Source of the DNA: Virgibacillus salarius | GTDB lineage: Bacteria > Bacillota > Bacilli > Bacillales > Amphibacillaceae | DNA: 64,000 nucleotides | Assembly (NCBI RefSeq): GCF_039521925.1 | Contig: NZ_BAAACY010000078.1 | Coordinates: 1-64,000, forward strand | Direction of reading: 5' to 3' | In this document: positions 17,301 to 26,473 of the stretch, one piece after another | Numbering within the stretch: the first letter of the stretch is position 1 | Layout: each line of letters opens with the position of its first letter | Translations under genes and position numbers: made by a program | Notes under the pieces: generated by a model | The model's database searches: none | The model's input: the letters and a program-made list of their open reading frames with translations, nothing else | What the model was told of the DNA's origin: nothing

Positions 17301-18686
17301 ATGCATGCAAACGATTATATATTTCCAACAAATTTTAAATGGGGTGCGGCAGCTTCTGCAACTCAAACGGAAGGATCTGCTAATGATGAAAATAAAGCAA
17401 AGAATATTTGGGATTACTGGTATCAACTAAACCCGGAACGATTTCATGAAGGCGTAGGACCGATGAAAACATCCGATTTTTACCAGCGTTATACTGAGGA
17501 TATTAAGCGGATGAAGGCAATTCATTTAAATTCCTTTAGAACTTCTATATCATGGTCTCGATTGCTTCCTGATGGAATAAATGTTAATGGGGAAGCAGTT
17601 TCCTTTTATCAAAAAATGTTTGATCAACTTATTGAACATGGTATTGAACCCATTGTTAACCTATTCCATTTTGATATGCCTTTACTTATGCAGGAAAAGG
17701 GTGGATGGGAGAGCCTTGAGGTAGTGGAAGCATTCAATTATTATGCTCAAACGGCATTTGAACTATTCGGTGAAAAAATTAAGAGGTGGACGACCTTTAA
17801 TGAACCTATTGTTCCTGTAGAAATGGGATATTTGAATCATTACCATTACCCTTGTGTCGTTGACATGAAGCGAGCAGTGGTAGTTGCTTATTATTCCATG
17901 TTAGCAAGTGCAAAAGTAATCCAGACTTATCATGAATCGAACCAAACAGGTAAGATTGGTATTATCTTAAATTTAACACCATCATACCCTCGTAGTGACA
18001 CAAAAGGGGATGTCAAAGCAGCTCGTATAGCTGACCTATTTTTTAATAGAAGCTTTTTAGATCCTTCTGTTTATGGGTCTTATCCTGAGGAATTGACTGA
18101 ACTGCTCAGATCATATGATTTATTACCAGAAACAAATCAAGAAGATCTAGCGATTATAAAAAATAATACAGTTGACTTTCTCGGAGTGAATTATTATCAG
18201 CCACGAAGGGTGAAGGAGAGAGAGAGGCCATATCAATCGGATCAAATCTTACCTGAAAAGTTCTTTGAATCATATATTTGGCCAGAGCGTCGGATGAATC
18301 CTTATCGTGGATGGGAAATATACGAAAAAGGCATTTACGATCTTGCTATTAATATTAGAGATAATTATGGAAATATCCCATGGTATGTAGCTGAAAATGG
18401 TATGGGAGTAGAAAATGAGGAGCGTTTTTCAGATAAGTCAGGTATGATTCAAGATGATTATCGGATTGAATTTTATAAAGAACATTTGAAATGGCTGCAT
18501 AAAGCTATTCGTGAAGGATCAAATTGCTTTGGCTACCATGTTTGGACATTTATGGATAATTGGTCATGGCTCAACGCTTATAAGAATCGTTATGGACTAT
18601 ATCGTGTTGATATAAGGACACAAGAACGTTCCCTTAAAAAGAGTGGACAGTGGTTTGGCGATGTAGCTAGGAAAAATGGCTTTTAA
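17301..18686 (+). CDS. GH1 glycosidase, probably 6-phospho-beta-glucosidase
   Basis: The product is 461 residues from the ATG at 17301 (GATGAGGTG upstream). The acid/base is Glu168 in TTFNEP and the nucleophile Glu365 in YVAENGM. At residues 421-431 the usual glutamate that binds the free O4/O6 hydroxyls is Ser422, followed by Lys428 and Tyr431. Serine, lysine and tyrosine in this loop are what phospho-beta-glucosidases use to hold the 6-phosphate, though the Lys-Tyr spacing differs by one. Together with the PTS genes this points to a phosphorylated substrate. Asn366 and Gly367 are normal. Confidence 0.85.
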   Translation: MHANDYIFPTNFKWGAAASATQTEGSANDENKAKNIWDYWYQLNPERFHEGVGPMKTSDFYQRYTEDIKRMKAIHLNSFRTSISWSRLLPDGINVNGEAVSFYQKMFDQLIEHGIEPIVNLFHFDMPLLMQEKGGWESLEVVEAFNYYAQTAFELFGEKIKRWTTFNEPIVPVEMGYLNHYHYPCVVDMKRAVVVAYYSMLASAKVIQTYHESNQTGKIGIILNLTPSYPRSDTKGDVKAARIADLFFNRSFLDPSVYGSYPEELTELLRSYDLLPETNQEDLAIIKNNTVDFLGVNYYQPRRVKERERPYQSDQILPEKFFESYIWPERRMNPYRGWEIYEKGIYDLAINIRDNYGNIPWYVAENGMGVENEERFSDKSGMIQDDYRIEFYKEHLKWLHKAIREGSNCFGYHVWTFMDNWSWLNAYKNRYGLYRVDIRTQERSLKKSGQWFGDVARKNGF

Positions 18687-18720
18687 ATGAAAAATTATTG
18701 CACGATAGAGGTGGATCTAT

Positions 18721-19620
18721 ATGGCGAATGTTCTCACATTTGATCTCGGTGGGACCTATATAAAATATGGTTTAATAGATACAGAAGGGCATATACTTCA
18801 TAAGAATTTTATGCAAACACCATCTACACTTGAAGATTTATTAATGTTTATTAAAAGCAAGGTGCTAACCTATACCAATAAAGAGATGAAAGGGATTGCG
18901 GTTAGCGCTCCTGGTTCCGTTTCAGAAGATGGTTTCATTTATGGGTCAAGCGCTATTCCGTATATTCATGGTCCCAATATCAAGCATCTTATTGAAAAAG
19001 AAACAGGATTAGCAACACAAGTAGAAAATGATGCGAACTGTGTTGGATTAGCTGAAGTATGGAAAGGATCTGCCAAAGGAAAAAAAGATGTATGTGTTGT
19101 CGTCATTGGAACGGGTATAGGTGGCGCATTGATAAAAAATGGAATCGTTCATAAGGGGAACACACTGCATGGTGGAGAATTTGGCTATATGATACTTAAT
19201 CCACATAATCTAAGTAGTGGCATGAATACATTTAGTGAAGTAGCCTCTACCTATTCTATTATTAAGCGTGTCGCCAGTGAAAAACAACTAGAAATATCAT
19301 CATTAACAGGTGAAAAGATTTTCACCTTAGCTGACCAGGGAGATAAGGTGTGTGAGAGAGCTATTTCCGAATTCATCACGATGCTTTCGATTGGAATATA
19401 TAATATTCAATATGCTTTGGATCCTCAGATAATATTAATTGGTGGAGGAATTAGTGCAAGAGATGATTTACTTTTACGATTAAGAAAAGAAATAGATAGG
19501 GTTGTCGGTATGGTAGATGTAGCAACAATTGTTCCAAGAGTTGATCGCTGTACATTTCATGCAGATGCTAATATGATAGGAGCGGTGTACCATTTTTTGC
19601 AAATGCAAAAAAATGATTAA
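18721..19620 (+). CDS. ROK-family sugar kinase
   Basis: The product is 299 residues. Residues 8-13 (DLGGTY) are the phosphate-binding loop, Asp104 in ENDAN is the catalytic base, and GTGIGGALI and HGGEFGY are further ROK blocks. The CXCGXXGC zinc cluster found in classical ROK glucokinases and repressors is absent, as in beta-glucoside kinase BglK, and there is no HTH, so it is a kinase. It should phosphorylate the sugar freed by the mannosidase or GH1 enzyme. It is the last gene of the operon; a terminator follows 100 bases downstream. Confidence 0.8.
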   Translation: MANVLTFDLGGTYIKYGLIDTEGHILHKNFMQTPSTLEDLLMFIKSKVLTYTNKEMKGIAVSAPGSVSEDGFIYGSSAIPYIHGPNIKHLIEKETGLATQVENDANCVGLAEVWKGSAKGKKDVCVVVIGTGIGGALIKNGIVHKGNTLHGGEFGYMILNPHNLSSGMNTFSEVASTYSIIKRVASEKQLEISSLTGEKIFTLADQGDKVCERAISEFITMLSIGIYNIQYALDPQIILIGGGISARDDLLLRLRKEIDRVVGMVDVATIVPRVDRCTFHADANMIGAVYHFLQMQKND

Positions 19621-19720
19621 TAGTATTCCTTTACCAAGAATTGATTTTGATTTTTATCACCATTATTTCTTTCATGGCAAAGATGAATCTGAAAAATAGA
19701 TGAATAATAAAGACGGATAT

Positions 19721-19749
19721 GCTTATCTGTAATAAGGTAAGCTTTTTTT
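19721..19749 (+). terminator. Terminator of the PTS/mannosidase operon
   Basis: GCTTATC pairs with GGTAAGC (one G-U) over an 8-base loop and is followed by seven T. Confidence 0.75.
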
Positions 19750-19753
19750 ATGG

Positions 19754-19940
19754 TCTAGGAAATTATAACATCGGCCCATGTGAATAAATATGGGGCTCGC
19801 GTCCAGCTCCAGCGCCCAGAAGCTAGGTGACTTCACGAATTGCCCTAATCTAAGTCATCATCGGCTCGTAAGCTCACCGTGACTCCTTTATCTCTGTTGT
19901 CTCGCTCCAGTCACTACATTTCTAATTGGGCTTTTGTTCT
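19754..19940 (+). repeat. Dispersed repeat family B, copy 1
   Basis: The copy runs from TCTAGGAAATTATAA to GGGCTTTTGTTC and contains GCGTCCAGCTCCAGCGCC and TCCAGTCACTACATTTCTAA. Other copies are at 55968-56160 (same strand) and 45560-45663 (opposite strand, shorter). It lies directly after a terminator. I see no gene in the rest of the 19621-20069 interval. Confidence 0.8.
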
Positions 19941-20069
19941 GGAATAAATTGGAGCTACATGCTGCATTTTGAAATAATTGATTGAAAGAATAGGAATTGT
20001 ATAAGAAGGGATACGTCTTTTTATATTGAAGTATATAATAAAAAGGATAGTGAAGGGAAAACAACAGAA

Positions 20070-21161
20070 ATGAAATTACTTACAACAGAAAATCTAACAG
20101 AATTGGAGCTTTTAAATAATGCTTTGAGAAACGAGGGATTAAAAGAGATTTCAAAGGAAACTGAAATTAATAGGTTAGGTGAAGGTGCTTGGCATCATGC
20201 ATATTTAATCGAAAAGGAACAGCTCGTCCTTCGTATTCCAAAGAGAGTTGCCTATGATAAAGAAGTCGTATTCAATCGAAAAGCGCTAACGTCGGAATAT
20301 GCTGCTACAAAAGCATTTTACCAACATGCCAACAGAGCGAAAGAGGGAGTTTGTCCGAAGCAATTTAAGTTCTTTGTTGATGAGAAACTGACCTATACGA
20401 TTGAATCGTATCTAGGCAAATCTATTGGCCTTCAGCGTCAGACAACAGATCTATCGAGAAGGTATGGAAAAGAGTTAGGAGCGTTTTTTCTTGCTCTTGA
20501 AAACTTAAATTCTCCTTATAAGGGCATAGGTCATTTGGAAATTGGACAAACAGGTGAGTTAAAAGGTGAACTAGATATGGATTTAAAGGCGTTTGTTCTT
20601 GAAGAAACCAAAGAATATCAAGAGGAATTAAATAAATTAATTGATAGTCCCTACGAATTTGATAGAGCAAAAGTTGTAAAAGCTGGGGAAAGCTTCATTT
20701 CTCGTCGTTCGATAAACGATGAGAAAATTATCCTGACAAATCAGGATACATCTCCTGAAAATATCATCTATACAAAGCGTGCTGCGAAAATTATAGATCC
20801 CTATCCACTGCTATATACAGGAGTATCTATTGCTGCCAATTATGTGTTTAATTATCAAGCCTTATTCCACTTGTTTCATAACACAAAAAGATATCGCAAA
20901 GGGAATTATCATCTTTATATACCTCAATTAATAGCGAGTGCAGAAGGCTTTATTGAAGGGTATACTGGTAGTTCAAAACAGAAGCGTGATGCACTACATA
21001 TTGAAGTGTTCTTAAAGCTAGTTACAATGGCGTATACACACTATCAGTTAGTAAATGAAGCACCGTTAGACCGTGAACAAATAATTCGCTTTGGAACGAA
21101 AGAACAAGTGGAAGGGCGGTTACGAATTTACCTTAAGAAGCTTGAAGAATATCCAAAATAG
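20070..21161 (+). CDS. APH-fold phosphotransferase, substrate unknown
   Basis: The product is 363 residues with the layout of the aminoglycoside phosphotransferase / choline kinase fold. A glycine-rich N-lobe start (RLGEGAWHHAYLI) is followed by the ATP lysine region (LVLRIPKR). The catalytic loop is NQDTSPENI near residue 229, where Asp and Asn occupy the HxDxxxxN positions with His replaced by Asn. KIIDPYP supplies the metal-binding Asp. The fold is clear, the substrate is not; no resistance or metabolic partner is adjacent. The ATG lies about 12 bases after a weak GTGAAGGG. Confidence 0.65.
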   Translation: MKLLTTENLTELELLNNALRNEGLKEISKETEINRLGEGAWHHAYLIEKEQLVLRIPKRVAYDKEVVFNRKALTSEYAATKAFYQHANRAKEGVCPKQFKFFVDEKLTYTIESYLGKSIGLQRQTTDLSRRYGKELGAFFLALENLNSPYKGIGHLEIGQTGELKGELDMDLKAFVLEETKEYQEELNKLIDSPYEFDRAKVVKAGESFISRRSINDEKIILTNQDTSPENIIYTKRAAKIIDPYPLLYTGVSIAANYVFNYQALFHLFHNTKRYRKGNYHLYIPQLIASAEGFIEGYTGSSKQKRDALHIEVFLKLVTMAYTHYQLVNEAPLDREQIIRFGTKEQVEGRLRIYLKKLEEYPK

Positions 21162-21346
21162 TAATTATCTGTTACAATTTCACTCGGACTTACCCAATTA
21201 TTGTTCCATGTTGTATACTTATGAAAGAGTATAGGTAAGATTTTTTTCGCAGACAATGAGAAAGCTATAAGTGCTTTCGTAATTATGTAGTTATAGCTAA
21301 TAATATCTTATTTCTATGTCATCTATCGCAGTTTAATAAAAGTAAG

Positions 21347-21760
21347 GTGATAACCATTAAAAATATTAAAAGTATCCTGTTCTTTCTGCTTGGATCGATA
21401 TCGCTAGGAATTGGTGTTGCAGGTATCGTACTTCCTGTACTGCCAGGTGGGCCATTTTTTCTTTTCGCGTCTTTTTGCTTTGCGAAAAGTTCAAAGCGAA
21501 TCGAAAATTGGTTTAAGGGAACTTCGTTTTATGAAAAATATGTAGAACGATTCCGCCAAAAAAAGGGTATGACACGTAAAGAAAAAATTCGCATCAATTT
21601 GATTGCCGACGCTTTTATCCTGTTTTCCGTATTTTATGTGGACATTCTCTTGGTGAAAATTTTATTAGTGATACTTGCTCTTTATAAACATTACTATTTC
21701 ATCAAGAAAATTAAGACGCTTAAACCGAAACAAGAAGAAATCGCCAAGGATTTTATATAG
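21347..21760 (+). CDS. DUF454 (YbaN-type) membrane protein
   Basis: The product is 137 residues. It has the family blocks GVAGIVLPVLPGGPFFLFASFCFAK-like between residues 23 and 47 and a paired helix near the C-terminus. Members are small inner-membrane proteins of unknown function. The start needs care: AAGGTGAT is the best ribosome binding site, but the in-frame GTG at 21347 lies inside it, while an ATT codon at 21356 is at the ideal distance. It is convergent with a Crp/Fnr-type gene, sharing a hairpin terminator. Confidence 0.75.
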   Translation: MITIKNIKSILFFLLGSISLGIGVAGIVLPVLPGGPFFLFASFCFAKSSKRIENWFKGTSFYEKYVERFRQKKGMTRKEKIRINLIADAFILFSVFYVDILLVKILLVILALYKHYYFIKKIKTLKPKQEEIAKDFI

Positions 21761-21812
21761 GAAGCTTTCGTTGTTCAGATTTATAAGAAAATTAGCTATA
21801 CCCAGTGCTGCG

Positions 21813-21839
21813 AGACGATGCATTTTTGCATCGTCTTTT
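21813..21839. terminator. Bidirectional terminator
   Basis: AGACGATGCA pairs perfectly with TGCATCGTCT around four bases, followed by TTTG. It serves the DUF454 gene and, on the other strand, the Crp/Fnr gene. Confidence 0.75.
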
Positions 21840-21843
21840 GTTG

Positions 21844-22509
21844 TTATTCATATCGAATGCCTTCTGATAATTGTTGAAGCACCGGCCAATTTTTAATATG
21901 TAGCTTTTCTTTATTACGGATAAGGACATGTTGTTCGCTTAACCTTTTCAAAACACGATTTAAGTGACGAGGTGTAGTGCCGATAAGTGAAGCTACTTCA
22001 TTCGTGTTCGTCGTAAAAAGCTGTTTACCAAATTTTGCATCGGAATAAATGGTACACAGGTATGCAGCGAATCGAGCTTCTACAGGAGCAAGCGCATTAA
22101 TTCGGGATGCCACAGTACAGGTTTGTAGCTTGTAACTTAACTCCTCTAAAAGCATCTCTGTAAATGGGCTGTAAGTTCTTAAATAGCGCTCATAGATGGT
22201 ATAAGGTATATAAATAAAAGTAGCTGGATGTATCGTAATAACATCTGATTGGATTGTTTTTTTCTGAAAATATTCGATGTCACCAAGAATTGATACTGGT
22301 GAACAAAATCGCAGGAGAAGCGATTTTCCTGTTACTTCATTTGTAGTTACACGATATTTCCCTTCTGTCAATATATAGAAGCCTGAAGCTTTATCTCCTG
22401 TATTGACAACCTGCTGACCTGCTTGAAAGGATATCAATTCTATATACGGTTCTAGATGATCAGGAAATGGAAGCTGAAAGGTTTGGATATAATTCATTAA
22501 TGTAGTCAT
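21844..22509 (-). CDS. Crp/Fnr-family transcription regulator (YeiL-like)
   Basis: The product is 221 residues. Residues about 20-125 form a cyclic-nucleotide-binding-like beta barrel (FQAGQQVVNTGDKASGFYIL), followed by a dimer helix and a C-terminal winged HTH (TNEVASLIGTTPRHLNRVLKRL, about residues 165-190). The barrel lacks the arginine block typical of cAMP-binding CRP, so the ligand is unknown. There is no cysteine cluster for an Fe-S centre as in FNR. AAGGAGAACGAA precedes the start. Divergent from the HAD gene, tail-to-tail with the DUF454 gene. Confidence 0.8.
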   Translation of the reverse strand: MTTLMNYIQTFQLPFPDHLEPYIELISFQAGQQVVNTGDKASGFYILTEGKYRVTTNEVTGKSLLLRFCSPVSILGDIEYFQKKTIQSDVITIHPATFIYIPYTIYERYLRTYSPFTEMLLEELSYKLQTCTVASRINALAPVEARFAAYLCTIYSDAKFGKQLFTTNTNEVASLIGTTPRHLNRVLKRLSEQHVLIRNKEKLHIKNWPVLQQLSEGIRYE

Positions 22510-22582
22510 TTCGTTCTCCTTCGGGACATTGGTCCTTTTTATTATAACAAAACAGGATTATACTGTAAGCGAGGTGAAAGAA

Positions 22583-23341
22583 ATGATTTTTGTATTTGAT
22601 TTAGATGGTACGATTTGTTTTAAGGGTGAGTCATTAAGTTATGAGATGCGTGAGGCATTAGATGTTTGTATTTAGCATGGACATGAGATCATATTTGCTT
22701 CAGCTCGACCGATTCGTGATTTATTACCAGTTTTGCCGAAGAGATATCGCCATTTTCGAATGGTAGGAGGAAATGGAGCTTTCACATTTGAAAATGGAAA
22801 AATGCATGTGCGCACGTTTACTCCTAACTTAGTTTTAAAAATAAAGCGATTAATTGAAAAGTATCACTTAACCTATTTAGTAGACAGTGATTGGGATTAC
22901 AGCTATACAGGTGAGGTGCAGCATTCTATATTTCGTAATCTAGACCCTGAAAAGCAAGCTGAAAATAAGTCATTAGACGAATTAAAGATGATAACCAAAA
23001 TCGTCTTATTTACGACTACTGATGAAATCAAGCATAATTTGAGTCATTTACCTGTACAGATCTATGAACATGGGAGAGAGAATTTGCTTGATATATCTCC
23101 ATTAGGAATACATAAAATGAACGGATTAAACCAATTGGGAATACAATCAGGGGAATTTATCGCATTTGGGAATGATCAAAATGATTTAGAGTTATTTAGA
23201 AATGCTACATATAGTGTTTGTGTAGGAGAACACGCCATGAAAGAATATGCAACAATTTCCATAAAAAAGGAAAATGTTCCCGCTACGATAAAAAATATTA
23301 GTGATTACGCCAAGCATTATAATGAAGCTTTAAAAACTTGA
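22583..23341 (+). pseudogene. Cof-type HAD phosphatase with an in-frame amber codon
   Basis: The ATG at 22583 follows GAGGTGAAAG. The frame opens with the HAD motif I FVFDLDGTI, meets TAG at 22673-22675 (codon 31), and continues in the same frame with HGHEIIFASARP (motif II region), KMNGLNQLGI and FGNDQNDLELF (motif IV), ending at 23341. Apart from the stop codon, all motifs of a Cof/YwpJ-type phosphatase of about 252 residues are intact. One base change (CAG or another codon to TAG) explains it; an internal restart could make a C-terminal fragment without the catalytic aspartates. Confidence 0.8.
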
Positions 23342-24062
23342 TGATTATTAACAAGTTATTCCACCATTTTACCTTGCCTGTTGACCCGAGATTCTGTTAT
23401 ATAGATACCTTTATTTCAATCACTTGGGGTCCCCTTCTTCTGTAAACACATATTTCTTTTTCTCCAATAATAAAAGCATCTCCATAGTAGTCGCTTATTT
23501 TAGATATGACTCTCGGGGTGCTTTTTCCTCTAGCTCATTTAATTAGGTATCTTCAGATATACAGGTTTTTCTTTTGTGAATTTTGTTGCCTGCGTCTACT
23601 ACAGAAATACGATTGGGACTGCGTAATAACATTAAATCTTGATATAGACTTCGTGATTTCGTTTCTAATTAGAAAAAAGTACAAAATTATTCTGGATTTT
23701 ATGCTTCACAAGCATTATAATGATAATGATAATCAATATCAATTAGATAATCTACTGACTTTCTATTCTGTCTTTTAATGATGTAGGAACAGCAAATGTC
23801 GTTTGGTGTTGTAGCCAATCATGTTACAGAAGAAGTAGAAATAAAAAAGGAGGCATGGTTACTAGTTGTTTAACTAATTATTGGGCAGGGCAAGTGTGTT
23901 CCTTTTTGTTCTAAGGAGTTCATTGGTCAAGGCGACATAATTTCCAAAACAATGTTACCATTCATAGACTATTATATGGCTGCTGTGCCCATATGTAGAA
24001 AATACTTCTGATTAAAGCATTTTCCGGGTACAACTTACTTTGTAGGAAAGGTTTTGGTACAT
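23342..24062. other. 720-base intergenic region with Fur box
   Basis: A terminator-like hairpin (AAAAGCA at 23472 pairing with TGCTTTT at 23519, T-run following) lies in the first third. A near-consensus Fur box is at 23722-23740. A short coding-like stretch of 25 codons lies at 23796-23873. No full-length gene is visible, so the Fur-controlled transcript may once have carried a gene now lost, or it may be the leader of the monooxygenase gene. Confidence 0.5.
23722..23740. promoter_or_regulatory. Fur box
   Basis: GATAATGATAATCAATATC differs at one position from the 19-base consensus GATAATGATAATCATTATC. A TATAAT overlaps its left edge at 23716-23721. The nearest downstream genes are the FMN monooxygenase (24063) and a siderophore-binding lipoprotein (25487), so iron control of this segment is likely. 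Confidence 0.8.
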
Positions 24063-25370
24063 ATGACCACAAATAGGCAGCTATGCATCGGTTTATCCTT
24101 GTCAACAACATGGATGAAGGGGAATGGCTGGAGACATAGAGACAGTGGTGTAGAAAACTTATATTCAAGCGACTTTTATGTGCAATTAGCGAAGATGGCA
24201 GAAGAGGCGAAACTTGATTTTATCTTTAGGCCAGATACATTGTTTCTGAACAAAGAGGTACTGGGGAATTCACCTGGCTTTGGCAGCTTAGATCCGACGC
24301 TTCTGCTAACTTCGATTGCTCGTGAGACCAACCGAATTGGACTGGTTACTACTGCTTCTACCACTTTCAACCCACCATATACGGTTGCTAGGCAGCTTCA
24401 GTCTTTGCAGTGGATTAGCAATGGGCGTGCAGGGTGGAATATCGTCACTTCCATTGAAGGTGCTGGAAATTTCGGGGATGATCCGATGCCGTCATCACCG
24501 GAAAGATATCAGAAAGCAAGTGAATTCACAGACATTGTCCGCAAGCTATGGGATAGTTATCCGAACGAATCGCTGGTTATTAATCGTTCTACAGGACAAT
24601 ATGCGGATAAGGAAATGGTTTCTCCCATCAATCATTCCGGTGATTTTTTTAGTGTTGAAGGACCGCTTAATGTACCGGCACATAAATCAGGGACCATTCC
24701 TTTGTTCCAAGCAGGCGCCTCAGAATCGGGACGTAACTTTGCAGCTTCGGTAGCGGACGCTATTTTTGCAGCCACTCCAGATATGGCTTCAGGTATTGAA
24801 TTACGTGATGACCTAAGGAGACGAGCGAAGAAGCATGGACGTCATCCAAGCGCAATACGAGTTTTGCCTGGATTGTATTTTTTCCTAGCCAATACGCGAC
24901 AGGAAGCACTAGAACTACATCGGAAAGCGCATGCACATCTAAGTCAAGAGCATAGATATGCTTCAGTAAAATCCATACTTGGTATGGATATCAGTACACT
25001 ACCTTTAGATCAATCGATAACAGTCGATATGCTACCCGATCAAAATCAACCAGTTCGTAGTAGGACGCATGCTGATTTGTTGCGCAGGTTAATTACACGA
25101 CAGCAGCCCATAGTGGAAGAACTGTTGTCAAGGCCGGAGGTAGTCGGTTCTGCACATTGGGTCGTCGTAGGAACGGTTGAGGACGCGCTAAGTGAAATTA
25201 CGGAGTGGCTTGAAACAGGTGCTGCAGATGGGTTTATTGCTTTACCAGGAGGCTCGAAAACATCGATGGAACTGTTCTTTAGCGAGCTGATGCCAATGCT
25301 AGTTGAGCGAGGGTTGTTTAGGAGTGAATATACTGGGTCTACCTTACGTGAGCATTTAGGTATCACATAA
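24063..25370 (+). CDS. FMN-dependent monooxygenase, NtaA/SnaA/DszA family
   Basis: The product is 435 residues from the ATG at 24063; a TTG at 24054 is too close to AGGAAAGG. The LLM-fold family features are clear: LDFIFRPDTLFL, GSLDPTLLLTSIARETNRIGL, TASTTFNPPYTVARQLQSLQW, and RAGWNIVTS, as in nitrilotriacetate and pristinamycin monooxygenases. It should use FMNH2 supplied by a separate reductase to oxidise a small C-, N- or S-containing compound. The gene is visibly richer in G and C than its neighbours, suggesting transfer. A Fur box lies 320 bases upstream, and an iron-uptake lipoprotein follows. Confidence 0.85.
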   Translation: MTTNRQLCIGLSLSTTWMKGNGWRHRDSGVENLYSSDFYVQLAKMAEEAKLDFIFRPDTLFLNKEVLGNSPGFGSLDPTLLLTSIARETNRIGLVTTASTTFNPPYTVARQLQSLQWISNGRAGWNIVTSIEGAGNFGDDPMPSSPERYQKASEFTDIVRKLWDSYPNESLVINRSTGQYADKEMVSPINHSGDFFSVEGPLNVPAHKSGTIPLFQAGASESGRNFAASVADAIFAATPDMASGIELRDDLRRRAKKHGRHPSAIRVLPGLYFFLANTRQEALELHRKAHAHLSQEHRYASVKSILGMDISTLPLDQSITVDMLPDQNQPVRSRTHADLLRRLITRQQPIVEELLSRPEVVGSAHWVVVGTVEDALSEITEWLETGAADGFIALPGGSKTSMELFFSELMPMLVERGLFRSEYTGSTLREHLGIT

Positions 25371-25486
25371 ACTGTCACTGAAATAAGTCTGATTGGATAT
25401 CAGTTTTTATCAGTGAAACAATTAATTGGAAGATAGCTTAGATTTTAAGTATTACTATTATTATAGCGGGAAGGGGTTTAGGAAAG

Positions 25487-26473
25487 ATGAAAAGATTTAT
25501 GTTCGTTAGTTTAATCGCATTACTAATGGTTGTATTAGCTGCATGTGGAGGAGATAAAGATAGTGAGTCAAGTTCTTCTAATAATAGTGAAGACACGGCT
25601 CAAGCAAATGAGGATACTAGCGAGGAAAGCGAAACAAGAACAATTGAGTATCTTGGTGAAGCGTACACTGTACCAAAAACTGTAGAAAAAGTTGTTGTGA
25701 CAGGAGCAATGGAAGCAATGGAGGATGCTACAGTACTTGATGTAAACTTAACAGGAGCGATATCTGTGGGAGGAGAGTTCCCAGAGATTTATGCTGCAGC
25801 GACCGAGGAAGCTGAATCCATTGGAGAAAAACAACAGCCAAATTTTGAGAAGATACTGGAATTGAAGCCAGATGTAATACTTGGAACAACGAAATTTCCT
25901 GAAGAAGTACAAGAGAAATTGCAGAAAATAGCTCCAACTATTTTAGTTTCGCATATTTCAACAAACTGGGAAGCTAATTTGAAGCTAATGGCTGAATTAA
26001 CTGGAAAGCAAGCAGATGCAGAAACAATCTTGTCTGAATATGAATCAGATATGGCTACTGCAGAAGAATCATTAACAGAGAAGCTCCAAGGTAAAAAAGT
26101 AGCAGCTATTCGAGTTCGTGGCGGGCAAGTTTTCGTCTATCCAGAAGGTGTATTCTTTAACCCTGTACTATATGATGAACTGGGATTAGAAGTTCCAGAC
26201 GAGGTGAAGAAAGCGAAAACACAAGAGGCAATATCTGTTGAACAACTAGCTGATATGAATCCGGATTATTTATTTGTGCAATTCTCTACTAGTGAAAATG
26301 AAGAAAATGAAACTGCCTTCGAGGAAATGAAAAAGAATTCGATTGTACAAAACATCAATGCATTTAAAAATGATCACGTGTTTGTGAACGTAGTTGACCC
26401 ACTAATGGAGGGTGGTCCAGCTTATAGCCGAATTGAATTTTTAAAAAATGTACAAGAACATCTGGAAAAATAA
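25487..26473 (+). CDS. Iron-siderophore ABC transporter substrate-binding lipoprotein
   Basis: The product is 328 residues with a lipoprotein signal ending LAAC (Cys20) and an acidic Ser/Asn-rich linker to about residue 50. The rest is a class III binding protein of the FeuA/FhuD/BtuF type: an N-lobe with PKTVEKVVVTG, FEKILELKPDVILG, a long connecting helix, and a C-lobe ending in a helix. It should bind a ferric siderophore outside the membrane. No permease or ATPase genes are next to it, so it must use one encoded elsewhere. The start follows GGGAAGGGG. A small hairpin with a T-run (near 25395) separates it from the monooxygenase. Confidence 0.85.
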   Translation: MKRFMFVSLIALLMVVLAACGGDKDSESSSSNNSEDTAQANEDTSEESETRTIEYLGEAYTVPKTVEKVVVTGAMEAMEDATVLDVNLTGAISVGGEFPEIYAAATEEAESIGEKQQPNFEKILELKPDVILGTTKFPEEVQEKLQKIAPTILVSHISTNWEANLKLMAELTGKQADAETILSEYESDMATAEESLTEKLQGKKVAAIRVRGGQVFVYPEGVFFNPVLYDELGLEVPDEVKKAKTQEAISVEQLADMNPDYLFVQFSTSENEENETAFEEMKKNSIVQNINAFKNDHVFVNVVDPLMEGGPAYSRIEFLKNVQEHLEK

